The translations under genes and the position numbers were made by a program. From NCBI GenBank assembly GCA_010094045.1, contig ML986624.1, positions 202,662-266,661 of the forward strand: a DNA stretch of 64,000 nucleotides. Reading direction: 5' to 3'. The stretch is from Lojkania enalia. Its lineage: Eukaryota > Ascomycota > Dothideomycetes > Pleosporales. Numbering within the stretch: position 1 is the first letter of the stretch; every line of letters starts with the position of its first letter. Shown here one piece after another: positions 46,021 through 58,961 of the stretch. The notes beneath the pieces are model-generated. The model searched no databases and was not told where the DNA came from. It worked only from the letters and a program-made list of their open reading frames with translations.

Positions 46021-48025
46021 GTGAACGCTGTGTCATCATTAGTTAGTCTAATGTTGATAATATCTGGAATATGAATCTCGATAGATAAGCTTTGCGACTC
46101 AACTGAACCTACTTTTGTTCGTCAAGTGTCAAGTGTGCAGCATGTCCTCAGCAGATCCAGGTCAAATTAGGTAAGTCGAGCGATTGATCCCTCTATCTCT
46201 ACGGCCGCTTGTTGGGTTAACGTCAATGAATAAAAGACACATGTCCTAGCTCCGGAGCCTCTGGCCGATGGAAAATTGACGAGAGAACTAGACCATGTTT
46301 TGCTTGGAACTAAAGTTCGCCGTAATACGACATTATGATCTAGAAATTTCGTACTTTATGCATAGCTCTTAAATAACAAGCGATGAGAGATGCTATGTGT
46401 GTGAGTATGTGAACAATCAGAGTGTATTCAAGTATTGCTTGGCCTAGCTAGCAAATTCTAAATCGTTTGACATCATGGCAAAGATTGATTAGACACCCAA
46501 ATTCACAAGCACTATTGAAGCCGTTGGGCCTAGTGAACTATCTCTCTCATCTAAATGGCTTATTCTGATTCTAGATCCACATTTGGGAATCTTCCACAAC
46601 AATAAACCTAGCCCTTCTTTCCGTTGCTTCATGTAAGACTTGAGGCCCAGGACTTGAAAATTGCCTTATACGGAGTTATCTTGGGCTAGATAGAGATGAT
46701 AATTTATGAAGTTTCCCTAATAGCTGTAAAAAAAACTAACACTTGCTTCTTGACGTGATTTTCGTCACCACACTCGATGCAAGTGCTCTCTCATCTACAT
46801 CCTTGATGAAAAACTTCTCCTAATTGATACTTTCTCTAGAGGTTCCATTCTTCTCGACTCTGACGTCATAACTATGTCTAGTTTAGATTTAATAAAACAA
46901 GAACAGCACGATTCAAGCCACAAGGTAAGGAATATTTTGAATTCGTAATGGATAAGAAGAAGCTTGGTAATACCAAAATTCCACTCAATGGTCATAAAAG
47001 GATTCACTATTTATAAAATACAACGAGACGTCAATGCATAGACATTCTGTGGCAAACAACCCATAAAGTCTCTAGTCCTTGCCTCAATTCTAAATGTTCG
47101 GGTAGCCTAGTAGGACTAGCAATGCGTCTCTACTTAGGACCACCCCGCCGGAAATATGAGCAATTAGAATTTCCGCTAAGTAGCTAATCCACTTCTTAGA
47201 TGGACTAGGGTCAGACGGTGTATTTTTTATAGCTAGGTTCACACCGTTTCATGTGTGAATAAGCCCTTTTGCTATCACCATCTTATTCCGCGAAATATTC
47301 ATCACTACGTTTGGAGCACCTTATCGGAAATACTGATCTCGACCCGCAAACGCTTTATCATACGGAGTCCCCTAGTATACAATTCATTTTGTCTCCATGA
47401 TCCTAAGCTATGTCCCTTCTTCAGCGACCGCAACTACGGTCTTGCTAGCACAAGACGATACTCATAAGATTGGCGCACGCGGAGAAATCTCCTCCAGAAG
47501 GGCTCTAAGGACAATCGTGCTAGGATTCCTGCTCAGGACAACGCCCGTGTAAAATTGGTTCTAATCAGTTCACTACTACTGCTATGAATTCACTTTTTCA
47601 AGCTACGCCAGTAAGCTCCTGAAATCTTGCCTCGGCGCTGATTTCACGATCATATCTAACGGCGTAGAATGGCGAGCCCATTCTGCATTTTGTATCGGAG
47701 GGCCGTTTCGGTTGAATAAATACCTGCACTCTGGTCAAGTGAGCAAGAATCGTCAAATTAGAGCCGCCCTTCTAATCCTAAATTAACAGGTTATCAACCC
47801 AACGCCTCTAACTTTATATAGGTGTGATAGAAGTGATTTTGAGTATACCACTTAGCTAGGAGCCTAAGAAAACATAACCCATACGCTCAAATGAATAGTA
47901 GCAGCGATCTCAACGTACCTTCAGCGGAAGTGCAGTAGTCACAAATATATCAATGCTGGAGTGTAATAGAGGAACTCCCAGTTTTCATATGTCGTTTTCA
48001 TAATGTCATGATCCCATAATAAATA
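46021..48025. other. Two-kilobase AT-rich gene-poor stretch
   Basis: No frame longer than about 70 codons, no motif, no splice support. Confidence 0.5.
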
Positions 48026-48906
<881 letters not shown>

Positions 48907-49191
48907 GTTGGCGAGCTGATAAGTCCGACCTGGAATTAGTATGCGGAAAGGTTGAGGTGTCCTCGTTACATCAGACCTCGGAAAAATGTTTATGAAGTCC
49001 CCGCGGTGGGGCCTCTAGTCTTGGCGAGAATTTTGGAGATAGACGAAACTGATATCTTGGCAGAATCCTTTCACGAACAATCGTAGGCAGCACACACTAG
49101 CTTCCGGGATTCTACTTTCCTCTACACCTCCCATACTCGACCCAAACGCACACAAACCTCTTCTGTGAGTGCAATTGAGCTAACCGCAGCC

Positions 49192-50083
49192 ATGTCGCGA
49201 CCAGAAGATACGCTGTATGAACAAGCTCAACCTCAATGATTCCTATTCCGACTCACCTTGTAGGCCCCCCGATCTCTTCTACAATGACAACGAATCCCGC
49301 AAATACACCACAAGCTCCCGAATCCAGAAAATCCAATCCGATATGACCCACCGCGCCCTCTCCCTCCTGCGACTCAAATCGCCATCTCTCATCCTCGACA
49401 TTGGCTGCGGTTCCGGCCTCTCAGGCGAAATTCTATCCGCCTCGGATCAAGACGGCACCCCTGGAGGCCCACATGTCTGGATCGGCTTCGACATCTCGAG
49501 TTCCATGTTGGCCATAGCGCTTGAGAAAGAAGTGGAAGGGGACTTGTTTCTTGCTGACGCGGGGCAGGGAGTCCCATTCCGGGCCGGTACTTTTGATGCT
49601 GCGATCAGTATTTCTGCCATACAATGGTTGTGCAATGCCGAGTCGAGCGAGGAGTCGCCTTCGGGACGGCTGTCTCGGTTCTTTAACGGACTATATGCGA
49701 GTCTGAGGAGGGGTGGTCGAGCAGTGTGCCAGTTCTATCCAAAGAATGACGAGCAGAAGAAAATGGTATCTTCAGCAGCCGTGCGCGCGGGCTTTGGCGC
49801 TGGTCTATTGGAAGATGATCCGGGAACCAAGAATGCGAAAACGTATCTTGTGTTGACGGTCGGCGGGGGAGACCTTGATGGTGACATCACGGGAGTGGTA
49901 AAGGGCATGGACGGTGTAGATGTCATAGACCAGAGAAAGAAGGCGAGGGTAGTTAATCAGAGGAGAGAAATGAAAGGCAGCAAGGGCTGGATTATAAAGA
50001 AAAAAGAGCAGATGGAGAAAAAGGGGAAGGTTGTCAAGCCGACTTCCAAATATACAGGAAGGAAAAGGAGGATTGCCTTCTAA
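49192..50083 (+). CDS. BUD23: 18S rRNA (guanine-N7)-methyltransferase BUD23
   Basis: Two exons, 49192-49214 (23 nt) and 49264-50083, with a 49-nt intron whose donor GTATGA lies inside the CTG codon; the product is 280 residues. It reads MSRPEDT, then PPDLFYNDNESRKYTTSSRI, the S-adenosylmethionine motif ILDIGCGSGLSGE, HVWIGFDISSSM, DAAISISAIQWLCNAE and RGGRAVCQFYPKN. The basic end (GWIIKKKEQMEKKGKVVKP and YTGRKRR) is the typical nuclear/nucleolar tail. BUD23 methylates a guanosine in 18S rRNA during small-subunit biogenesis, with Trm112 as partner. The short first exon supplies the conserved N-terminus and makes the start secure. Confidence 0.94.
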
Positions 50084-50346
50084 CGGCTTTCATGATTGTG
50101 GTAAACATGAGTTTCGGCCAAATTCGCGCGAGACCAGCCGCCCACGTTCATAATTGACTGCATTTAGCGAGGGAAAGGCGTTCAGAGGGTATAGGATATG
50201 ATTTATGACATGCATACCTACTATATACCACTAAAAGTACAGCTCTATTCACGTCTAGCAAGTACTTGTACATGGCGCCCACATCCAATTCAATATCCAA
50301 CTTTAAATACTAGTTCGAAACATTCAAGAAAACATAAGTGATCTAT

Positions 50347-51735
50347 TCATACTTTCTCCATCTCATTCAGGATAGCGCGAGTGAACTCATGAGTGGTGGA
50401 GTTGCCGCCCATGTCTCGGGTTCGTGTTTTACTATACAATATGTTAGCTTCAAATTTTGATCTTTGCGGAGAACCTACCCCTCCTTAATGACCCTATAAA
50501 CGGACTGCGAGATGCGGTTAGCATGGTCATCGAGACCGATGTGTCGCAGTAGCATGGAGGCAGAGAGGATTAGAGCAGTTGGGTTGGCCTGGTCTTTGCC
50601 CTTAATATCAAGACCGACGTGACGGCATCCTGGTTCGAACACAGCAACGTCACGGCCCATATTACAGCCAGGAACAACGCCAGGTCCGCCAACAAGGCCG
50701 GCGCCTATGTTGGACAAGATACCACCGTACAGGTTAGGCATAACCATGACGTCGAATTGCTGTGGCCTCGAGACGCACTGCATGGAAGCGTTGTCAACGA
50801 TCATATCATTGATTTCCAGCATGGGGTAGTCCTCTGCGACCTTCCTGAAGGTATTACGAAATAGGCCATCAGCGAGCTTCATGATGTTTGCTTTGTGGAT
50901 GCAAGTGACTTTTGCCCTGTTGTTGGCCAAGGCGAAAGCAAATGCGAACTTAGCAATGCGCTCAGATTTAGCGCGTGTAATGATCTTGAGAGACTCAACA
51001 ACGCCTTCCACAGACTGGTGTTCCAAACCAGAGTATTCGCCCTCAGTATTCTCACGGATGATGCAGAGATCTACGTTCTTATGGCGCGTGTCGTAGCCGG
51101 GGATATTCTTGATAGCGACGATAGAGGCGTAGATGTCGAGCTCTTGACGGAGGGCGACATTGAAGGACTGGTGTCCAGAGCGCTCTACAGGGGTGTGTAG
51201 AATGCCCTTTAGACCGAGCTTGTTGCGCTTGAGAGAAGCAATGGACTCGCGGAAGAGCTGTTCGGTGTGCTTGGTGCCGCCCTCGAAACCCGACACATCG
51301 ACCTGCTCCCACTCGACCGGTACATTGTCTGCCTTGAAGATCTCCTTGACAGATTCGGATACTTCAGCGCCGATGCCATCACCTGCCCTATGTTCAATAT
51401 CAACTCGTGAGGATCGGTGATTGTCGCTGCGTACCAGGAATCAAGGTCACAGTGTACTTGCCGCCGAACTTGGTGGGCTGGAATATATCCTTGTTAACAG
51501 TGGTGGCCATTGCTAGGAATACATTAGAATTAATTCTCGCAATGCAACATCTTCGGACGGGTTTGCGTACAACGTGTGGCCATGGAAGGGCCAGCAATGC
51601 ATCGTGGTGCGCCCCGCAGGAGCGTCTGCGCCGTTGTAGCTTGTTAGCTCGTCTTCTATAATATGAAAGGCTTCAATTGAGCAGATATATGGGTATACTT
51701 GCCTGCGATGTCTTCTGAGAGGTCCTCGATAACAT
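50347..51735 (-). CDS. IDH1: Isocitrate dehydrogenase [NAD] subunit 1, mitochondrial
   Basis: Four exons: 51699-51735, 51435-51512, 50479-51382 and 50347-50431; the product is 367 residues. The core reads KYTVTLIPGDGIGAEVSESV, GTKHTEQLFRESIASLKRNK, GHQSFNVALRQELDIYASIV, NVDLCIIRENTEGEYSGLEH, VTCIHKANIMKLADGLFRN and GGILSNIGAGLVGGPGVVPG. NVALRQELDIYAS marks the regulatory IDH1 subunit rather than IDH2. It is part of the mitochondrial NAD-dependent enzyme of the citric acid cycle. The first exon, MLSRTSQKTSQ, is the likely presequence but is short; its donor (GTATAC) is unusual, so the exact N-terminus is the weak point. Other exon junctions are well supported by frame. Confidence 0.92.
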
Positions 51736-52629
51736 CGTGGTCGTGGGCGGCGAAGCGGAGAAGTGGTAGTGAGGGATTTGGCGCTGCAAAGGAAGATGGA
51801 GCTGTTCGGCATGAAAAAGCAATGGCCTCCTCTTGGCAGAATGACAACACCTTTCCGATCTCGTCGATCTCCGCGAGCTTAATTACATCCCTTCTGAAGA
51901 GGCAAACTCTGCTGCAATTTTTCTCCGTCAAAATTCGCGCATATATCCATTGCACTCTTCGATAAGCTAGACGTATTGAATCACAGTCGCAATACACACC
52001 AGAGCACCCGCATCCGCGTAAAGCGTGAAAATCGACAACGTCTTCACTCTGCGATAATGTGGGCGATCTTGTATGTGACAATCACTACCAAACATCATTC
52101 CCAACCGAAGCTATGCCACTTTGAAAATATTCTTCGTAGATCTAATCATCTATGAGCGAAGATTGAATACATAATACATTTGGGGGACTCAAACTTTAGG
52201 TATATTCTCTCTCTTTCCATATTTCTATTTTCTCTTTAAGGCTCATCTCTCCTAAATTTCATCTCTCTACTAGTCCAATCTCGCTATCGTCCCTCTGACA
52301 TAGAATAAGAAAAAGAAAACTATGAGTTTGAAGTTTTAGCGACGCGATGTAATCCCCACCGAACACCATGGTACGATGTGGATCCGAACCGAGATCAACG
52401 GCGTAGAGCGGGCTCTGCGGCTTTAGCGCCATCCGGGAAGAATATACCCTTAATGCCATGAGGAATCTTGATCTTGGAGGAAACCTTGAGATGGGGATGC
52501 CCCATATTCCGGCAAATGGTCTATTGTGGGGTAAGGCGGAATTAAGCCGCATATCAACGAACTATATCATCATAAGAGTATCCAATGTCTTTCGGTCGGC
52601 ATTCTCCACCATTACTTCCATTCGTGACA
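51736..52629. other. Divergent promoter region, no gene seen
   Basis: Lies between IDH1 and the next gene. ATG 52585 is an alternative start for the dehydrogenase, 15 codons upstream in frame. Confidence 0.4.
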
Positions 52630-53639
52630 ATGGAAACACCAAACGTTGGATACATCGGTCTAGGCAATGCAGGCTACCCCATGGCCGCTTGCTTGGCAAA
52701 GAAGGGGTATCAACTAGTCGTCCGAGACTCGAATCCCTCTCGAAGCATCAAGTTCGTCGAGCAATATCCAAAATGCAAGGTTGCTACGTCCACTGCAGAC
52801 GCTTTCCATGACTGTGATGTGGTCATCACGATGCTACCAAACGGAAAAGTCGTTGAAGAAGTCTTGCTGGGAGACGATGGAATTGCTCGCCATCTCAAGC
52901 CAGGCACGTTTCCCACGGCCATAGCACACAGGAAATTTCTCATTCTCGTCCAGGGTCTACTGTTATTGATACAAGCTCGTCTTCGCCATTTGATACTCGT
53001 AGACTTGGCGATGAGCTCTCTAAGCTTTCGATTGATCTAGTCGATTCACCAATTACCCAGGAAAGACTTCACGATATTGACAATGCGGCTGCAACGCTAA
53101 TGGTTGGCTCGGACTCCCAAAAGACTCTAGAAAAGGTGCTACCAATCCTCGAAGACATGAGCACGCATGTATTCCCCATGGGAGGACTTGGAGCTGGCCA
53201 TACTATGAAGACACTGAACAATTATGTCAGTGTTGGTAGTATAATAGCACTATGCGATGCTTTGGTACTATTCCACTAACTCTTGCCCGTACTCTTCTAA
53301 CATAAACAGGTTACCGGCCAAAAACTTGGCCTTAATCCGCAAACTATGATCAATGTCCTTAATGTCGGCACTGGAGTTAATTTCTCGACTCTCTACTCTA
53401 TGAAAACTCTGAAATCCTTTGACACAGGCTACCAACTTGAGCTCCTCGTGAAAGACGTTAAGATCGCCAAGGATGTCATAGAGAAATCAGGTTTTCAGTC
53501 TGACTTGCCAAGATTGGCGTTGGAATATTTAGAGGACTCGATGAAGCTTGTAGAAAAGGGTGCCGATCATTCGGAATGCATCAAAGGCTGGGAAAAGAGA
53601 GCTGGCGTTGAGATTCCCAAGACAGACCGAAGCACGTAG
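52630..53639 (+). CDS. 3-hydroxyisobutyrate dehydrogenase-like oxidoreductase
   Basis: Three exons: 52630-52903, 52954-53264 and 53310-53639; the product is 304 residues. The Rossmann start METPNVGYIGLGNAGYPMA is followed by YQLVVRDSNPS, VVITMLPNGKVVEEVLLGDD, the substrate-region counterpart VDSPITQERLHDIDNAA, and the catalytic-Lys block GAGHTMKTLNNYVSVGSI. The C-terminal domain contains GQKLGLNPQTMINVLNVGTG. In the classic enzymes the middle block is D-x-P-V-S-G-G; here it is diverged, so the substrate may not be 3-hydroxyisobutyrate. The first intron uses a GC donor (GCACGT), the only join that keeps PGSTVIDTSSSS in frame. Confidence 0.85.
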
Positions 53640-53796
53640 TCCGTCGTTCATCAATTTATGAGATAATTGTACGGGTGCAACATATATTTACAGTCCTATT
53701 TCTATTCAATTTAGAATTTCCACACATTAGCCTTGGGTCTCTGTGCATTGGGAATACAAGATGTGCGGGTTCAATGAACCTCTTCGCCGAAGCCCG

Positions 53797-54640
53797 TTTA
53801 CATTGCCTGCGTTTGGGTAAGGTTCTGAATACAGTCGTCCAACGAGATTGTGTTAATGGATACCAATTTCACACCGGTTGTGGTCTCTTTAGTGGAGCCG
53901 AAATTGACGCTTGTGTACTTCATAATCCCTATTTCGGTTCGTTTCAGGACTCCATTCAAGATTCTGGCGTTCTTTTAATATTCAACCTAAATGCCCGAGG
54001 GAACTTCATAGCCATTCCACATGAAAAGATATTCCGTGGTCATATGTATTCCAAGGTTACCTATGACAAGCACTAAGCATGCACGTAAATGCGTGCTCGC
54101 ACGTTTCGCGTGGTAGGCCTCGATCTTCCAGCACTTCCATCCGTAATAACATCAATTGAAACTCATACATCATGCCAGATGAATTATTAACACCCCGAGA
54201 GTGCTCTCTCATGATTTTCGACATTTATCACCCGCACAAGGACGTGGGTTCATTGCCTTTTAAAGTTCGCCATGACTAATCATCAGCTGCTATAGTCGCA
54301 GGGACGCCGATGCATACTGCCACGTCATTATGAAAAATCGCTGTAAATTCTTGTGTACGAGAATCATTACCTCATAAAGTACGGTTCCCAACTTCACTTG
54401 AAATAGTGAATCCTTCGATAAAGGCGAGGATATCCAACTGTGCTTCGAGGAACTTTCATCTGGTATGAAATGGAGAGCCTCGATTTCACTAGCCCCATCC
54501 GAACTTTTCTCTGCTATAGACCCCAACGTAGCAGTGACGATGAAAAGGATTACCGGCACCGAATGCCTATTGTTGTGCCGCTCGAGCATCGTGAGGCTGG
54601 AAGAGCAGAAAGGAGGTCTGTCGAGGAAGTTTGCGGAAAG
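53797..54640 (-). other. Coding-like remnants on the minus strand
   Basis: Two protein-like stretches on the minus strand lie about 350 bases apart. The upstream one (54290-54589) has a hydrophobic start (RHSVPVILFIVTATLGSIAE) and ends near a possible donor (GTAATG). The downstream one reads GIMKYTSVNFGSTKETTTG then KLVSINTISLDDCIQNLTQ and stops at about 53805. Both could belong to one small secreted-protein gene or its relic, but I found no clean splice path. Family not recognised. Confidence 0.25.
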
Positions 54641-55402
54641 TTTCGGGCTTTTACCGAGAGAAGGAGTTTAATAATCACACAGATAAGGGTAATAGATGAC
54701 GTCAAGGATATTTGGGACAGTTTCAGAGCTCCTGGTTACCGGGGCGAGGCCCGATGGAAGTGCTTATGAAGTCGGATGAATCAAAGCATTGGAACAGAAG
54801 ATGGATGCTGTTTCAAAAATTAGGTTTAGCCAATGCGGTGGCTGAATACTTACCACTATAGGCTTGATGAGCAAAGGGCGAGACAAAGCTCGAGGCTTAG
54901 CAAGACGTTGGAGAGACTCGCCAAATTGCTTGCTCTAGTAGGAGAGGCTAGATTCTGTGGAATTTTGAGGGGTAGGTTCTTCTCAAGAAGTTAGAGAGCG
55001 CTTCAGCGTGTAATACAAACTAAACCAGCATATAGGATGATTGTGCCAACACTGCCAGCCACTTCATACCCGTTATGCTGTTCATTTTTCACATCAAATG
55101 ACTTAGCACTCTGGTAACATTCACGTAAAGGAGTCGAAATAGGCAGCGGTGACGTCGTCAAATAGCCATTATATATAGACCCTCTATATCTTCTCCTCTC
55201 ACCCTTCACCTTTACACATTTCAAAAAAAAAAAAAACCCTCTTCTTCCTCGCTTCTTACTATTTGCCCTCTATCACTAACCTCGGTGTCAACGGCTGATT
55301 GCTCTCCCTTTCTCGAAACTTGAAGTTCCTACCTCAATAGGTTACACGCTTTTGCTTAGTTTAGACTACGATATCCGATACTGTTTTCCAGATCCGTCCA
55401 AC
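54641..55402. other. Intergenic, no gene seen
   Basis: No supported gene; a TATATATAG-like element occurs near 55170 and an A13 tract at about 55224-55237, upstream of the next gene. Confidence 0.4.
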
Positions 55403-56708
55403 ATGAAGGTCATAGAGAAGGATGCAGATCGCGGTGCTGAGACCCACGTTTTCCTGGTAGGAAGCCTCGATTCACTTCACGAATACGACGCATCATTTGA
55501 CTCCGACAACGCCTTAGCATGTTTTATCCAGGTAGAGAAGGGCAAAACCTTCAAGGTCTTTGCCGAGTTCACGGGGATGGTAAACCGAGAATCTATGTTT
55601 CTGCTCCAAATTAGATTCTTATGTGACATTACATAGCGCGTCTCCATCACGATGTGTACGCTGATGGCGTTTTAAGACAAACTAAACTCGTTTCGCCAAG
55701 ACGGTTAGCTTGCTAAGGAACAAGCTTGATTGCACCGACTTCCTCGTACAGTCAGCAGACGGTATCTTGGAGACTGAGTGTACGATCTCGGAGCTGCCAG
55801 CTGCCCGCGGAGGCAAAAAGGTCAATGCAAGTATTGGTACAATCGAGATTCATGTATCAGCCTAACGCAAGAATAGAGACAAACATGGTCGTCCCGGCGC
55901 TCTCCTACTGGAGTGATAAATCCTAACAACCCCTTCCTTCTCAGCCAAGGATACAACCTCTCCTTTACCTAAGAATGCCCAGTCTTACCTACTCTTTCCA
56001 CCGCTCTCACCTATATATTGCACTGATATTTAAACTTACCCATAGCTACAGAACCACACTCTTCAAACCAAGCTCGTAAATGCAACTTCTGAGCATCTCA
56101 ATATTGAGCTATTAGGTCCTGAGCACGAGTTTCCCGCCCGCGTGTTTTCTAAGCTCAATACCGATCCATTTCCCAACATTCAATCTCAATGGCCCGCAAA
56201 AATGAACGAGGAAAACATCCCAGCTTCTAGGGCCGCTAACGGAAATTACGAGGCCCGTATAACTCCTGCGACTTCGAAAAGCGTAGATTTGCCAAAGGAA
56301 AGCCTGGTCAAGCAGACCGTAGCCGGGAAAAAGCCTGATTCACCAGCCGCCCTGATCTCCACCATGACGCCTACTTCTGCGTACCAGGCCGACGCGATCC
56401 CTGCCAAGCGTCCAGCTCAAGAGCCTATTTCCCCAACCGTAAGGCGCACAAAGATTATTCCGCGGCCGTCGCCAAGCCTCAAGCCGACCTCACTGGAACA
56501 GGGCGTTTGTGAGGCCCGCAAGCGTCTAGACAAGGTAAAGCAAAACCGCAAGACTCTCACCAAGAAGAAGATGGAGATGAAGTTGAAGCTAGAAGCTTTC
56601 CAGAAAGAGATGCAAGAAGAATTGGAAAGATTGATGAAGGAGATTGAGGAAGAGGAGAAGACCATGCTAGAGGACAAGACGGAGTTAGAACATTCTCAAG
56701 GAGTTTGA
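55403..56708 (+). pseudogene. Unknown fungal protein gene with coiled-coil end, frame damaged
   Basis: From ATG 55403 the frame encodes ETHVFLVGSLDSLHEYDAS and ALACFIQVEKGKTFKVFAEF, ending GM at a donor (GTAAAC). The DNA after a likely acceptor continues in the expected style (LHHDVYADGVLRQTKLVSP), but one base out of frame. A TAA and a second shift then precede KLDCTDFLVQSADGILETEC and GTIEIHVSA. Farther on, 56142-56708 encodes a Pro/Ala-rich part and a strong coiled coil (KMEMKLKLEAFQKEMQEELE). The order (N-terminal beta-type domain, then coiled coil) suits a large unnamed fungal family, possibly DUF7918-like. Two frame breaks favour a damaged gene; unusual introns are the alternative. Confidence 0.4.
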
Positions 56709-57905
56709 GGATGAGGAACATTGAGTGGAGATTAGGTGTTGAAGCCGGCAAAATGGGGGTTGGGCGATCCGCGTTTGATTTTTAGCAAATGATGGGTTTC
56801 GTACTACTTCAGTCGAATAAATTGCGGATTGGCTCTGGTTTAGTAGGCGCTGTGGCATTGAGAGCTCTTCTCCGGAAAAAAAATTTTTTTTGGAGTGGAC
56901 GGCACAATCTGTATTCTGCACTACTACGAACTACGGACTCGAAGCGTGTTGTTAGGGCTTGCTCAGCTATTAATACCTGCTTTGTCATCTATTTGGCTAG
57001 TAAGGCAGCTGTATCTGCCTCTTAGGTATTAGTTTAATCATTTAAGGATACATGTATTTTCCCTAGCTATATGAGGCTTTAGTCTTAATCCCTATTTCGG
57101 ATATTAATAGTAGCTTCTAGTTTAATTTCTAGAAAGTAAAAGTATTATTTTATGTACTGTGAATCTATAGATTTGAGAAATTACCTATATTGCTGAGATA
57201 GAAGAATATTAAATAGAAAGTTGTATTAAATCTTAAAGCGCGAGTATATAAATAAGAGACTGCCTAAGAATAAGAGGAGAATCACGGATAGTGTGCTGAA
57301 GAAGTAATTCTTAGGTATTAGTCAATTAGCTCTACGAATATATTCGGTTATGAAATGATCTAATAATAGCAGTAGAGATAGCGGCTGATCACGTTTCCAA
57401 TCATCACCAGGCGATTAAATTCACACAAAGTACGGCAGAGTAGAAGCCTATCAACATTAGGTGGGTGAAGGGAGCGTGGAAAATATGTGGAGACTGACAT
57501 TTGTAGATATTAGAGATCGCGAGGAGCGCAGATAATATGTCTAGCCAGAAAGTTGTGGACATCACAGATTCACTCCTATAAACATAGGCCTTCACAAAAC
57601 GCATTTCGATCGATGAAGTCTCATCGAGTGAGGGTATTAATTTCAGCTACCTAGGAGACTCCATTGCGCCAGGAGTATTATTATAGATTGAGTCCGTAAT
57701 TATATCCCTATCACATTGACTAAGAGTGGGGATAAGTTAAGCTACGGTCGCTCAATCCGCATATTGGCCTTGATGCGTTCTAATAATTCGGCAGTTGTTG
57801 CTAGAGGTGAGGGATGAAGATTGCGCTAGGATATTCAGTATTCAGACCCACTTGGTGAGATGTGGAATTGAAAGGTAGAAGAGGCGTGAATAAAGATCGG
57901 GTGCG
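56709..57905. other. AT-rich stretch, RIP-like
   Basis: From about 57000 to 57400 the DNA is very rich in TA and AT steps, with frequent TTAG and TAAG pieces and stops in all frames. This is the look of repeats mutated by RIP (C-to-T changes). No intact element or inverted terminal repeats are seen. Confidence 0.4.
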
Positions 57906-58233
57906 TCATACATTTTTGAGCCACCGTGTGCATTCTTCGTGGGTCCAGTTTTCAGGATCTCGAATATTATTAGTATGAATCAACCTTGGAAGATGACATA
58001 ACAGGTCACATAAGGAAGCATAAGGCTAGATGAAGCTGGAGAAAGTTGGACATACCGCCAGTGGGATCCCGGCTGGGAAATAGATCCTGACCCCAGATTC
58101 CCCATGCAGCTACCCCAGTAATTATAGCCGCGAATGCGAGAAATGGAGCCTGCGAGAATAACATTAGATGTTGGTCTTGCGCGAAAGTCAGACGTACTCG
58201 TGAGCTTGTGGCGCGGTCAAGTGGTGTTGGCAT
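57906..58233 (-). CDS. Small single-pass membrane protein (60 residues)
   Basis: Three exons: 58198-58233, 58056-58149 and 57906-57958. The introns have GTACGT and GTATGT donors and CAG and GAG acceptors. The product begins MPTPLDRATSSRAPFLAFAA, continues IITGVAAWGIWGQDLFPSRD across one membrane helix, and ends DPENWTHEECTRWLKNV. The last part matches the W-T-x-E-E-x-x-x-W-L-K-x pattern common in very small fungal mitochondrial or ER membrane proteins, which also share the 'WGxDxFP' turn after the helix. The function is unknown to me. The protein is made from three short exons, so no single long frame reveals it. It is divergent from eL38, with about 320 bases between start codons. Confidence 0.75.
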
Positions 58234-58552
58234 ATTGAACCGGGGTGGTCTGATGCAATGGTGTCTAAGCCTATTATTACAAAACCTTCTCCTCAAGATA
58301 GAAAGGTAAAGATTTTTTACAGGAAGTGCTTCTAGGAATATGGCACAAACTTTTGTCCAGGCAGCACTTCACTCAACCTGTCCTCATCACCATATGCCAC
58401 AAACGTCGTCACCCTCCTCGCGCCATGCCGAACTTGCAGTAGCGCTCTTTAGCCTCATAGCGCCCTGTGCGCCCAAGCGAGCTCTCCTCCACAACAATTT
58501 GGCTTAAGAAAACTACTGCACATTCCGAGTCGACAACACCAGAACCGCAAAA

Positions 58553-58961
58553 ATGCCTTCCGAAGTCTCAGACATTAAACAGTTCATCGAGATCTGCAGG
58601 CGCAAGGATGCTAAGTGTATGACTCCCATCCCCCCATTGGCACCAATTGCGACTTCTATGGTCTACACCTTGCGCTCTCAACTGCGCAACTGGACAGCGC
58701 CAGCGATTGCGAAATTAGAGAATGGTGGAATGAAAGAGAATGAATCAAGGAATGGACGGGTTTAAAATGAACTGTACTAATACTACTATAGCCGCCCGCA
58801 TAAAGAAGAACAAGAAGGCCGGCAACATCAAGTTCAAGGTCCGATGCCACCGATTCATCTATACGCTCGTCCTCAAGGACACGGACAAGGCCGAGAAGCT
58901 CAAGCAATCCCTTCCTCCAGGTGCGATTTCCGTACATACTGTCATTCGCCTCCAGTCCTAA
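58553..58961 (+). CDS. RPL38: 60S ribosomal protein eL38
   Basis: Two exons, 58553-58616 and 58792-58961, with a 175-nt intron (donor GTATGA, branch ACTAAT, acceptor TAG); the product is 77 residues. It reads [20 protein letters not shown], then [20 protein letters not shown] across the splice, [20 protein letters not shown] and [14 protein letters not shown]. This is the complete eL38 sequence, a small structural protein of the large ribosomal subunit. The long intron near the 5' end is common in fungal ribosomal protein genes. The 5' flank is CT-rich, as expected for a highly expressed gene. Confidence 0.95.

Noticed and set aside
51513..51812. An alternative IDH1 leader frame starting at ATG 51812 (MPNSSIFLCSAK)
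   Set aside because: It looks like a mitochondrial leader, but its phase does not match the acceptor of exon 2 at either available donor; the ATG at 51735 does match.
53675..54076. 133-codon plus-strand frame after the dehydrogenase gene
   Set aside because: No ATG start; the opposite strand carries more protein-like text over part of the same DNA.
56709..57905. Complete transposon
   Set aside because: No terminal repeats, target duplications or transposase/reverse transcriptase motifs are visible; only AT-rich, RIP-like text.
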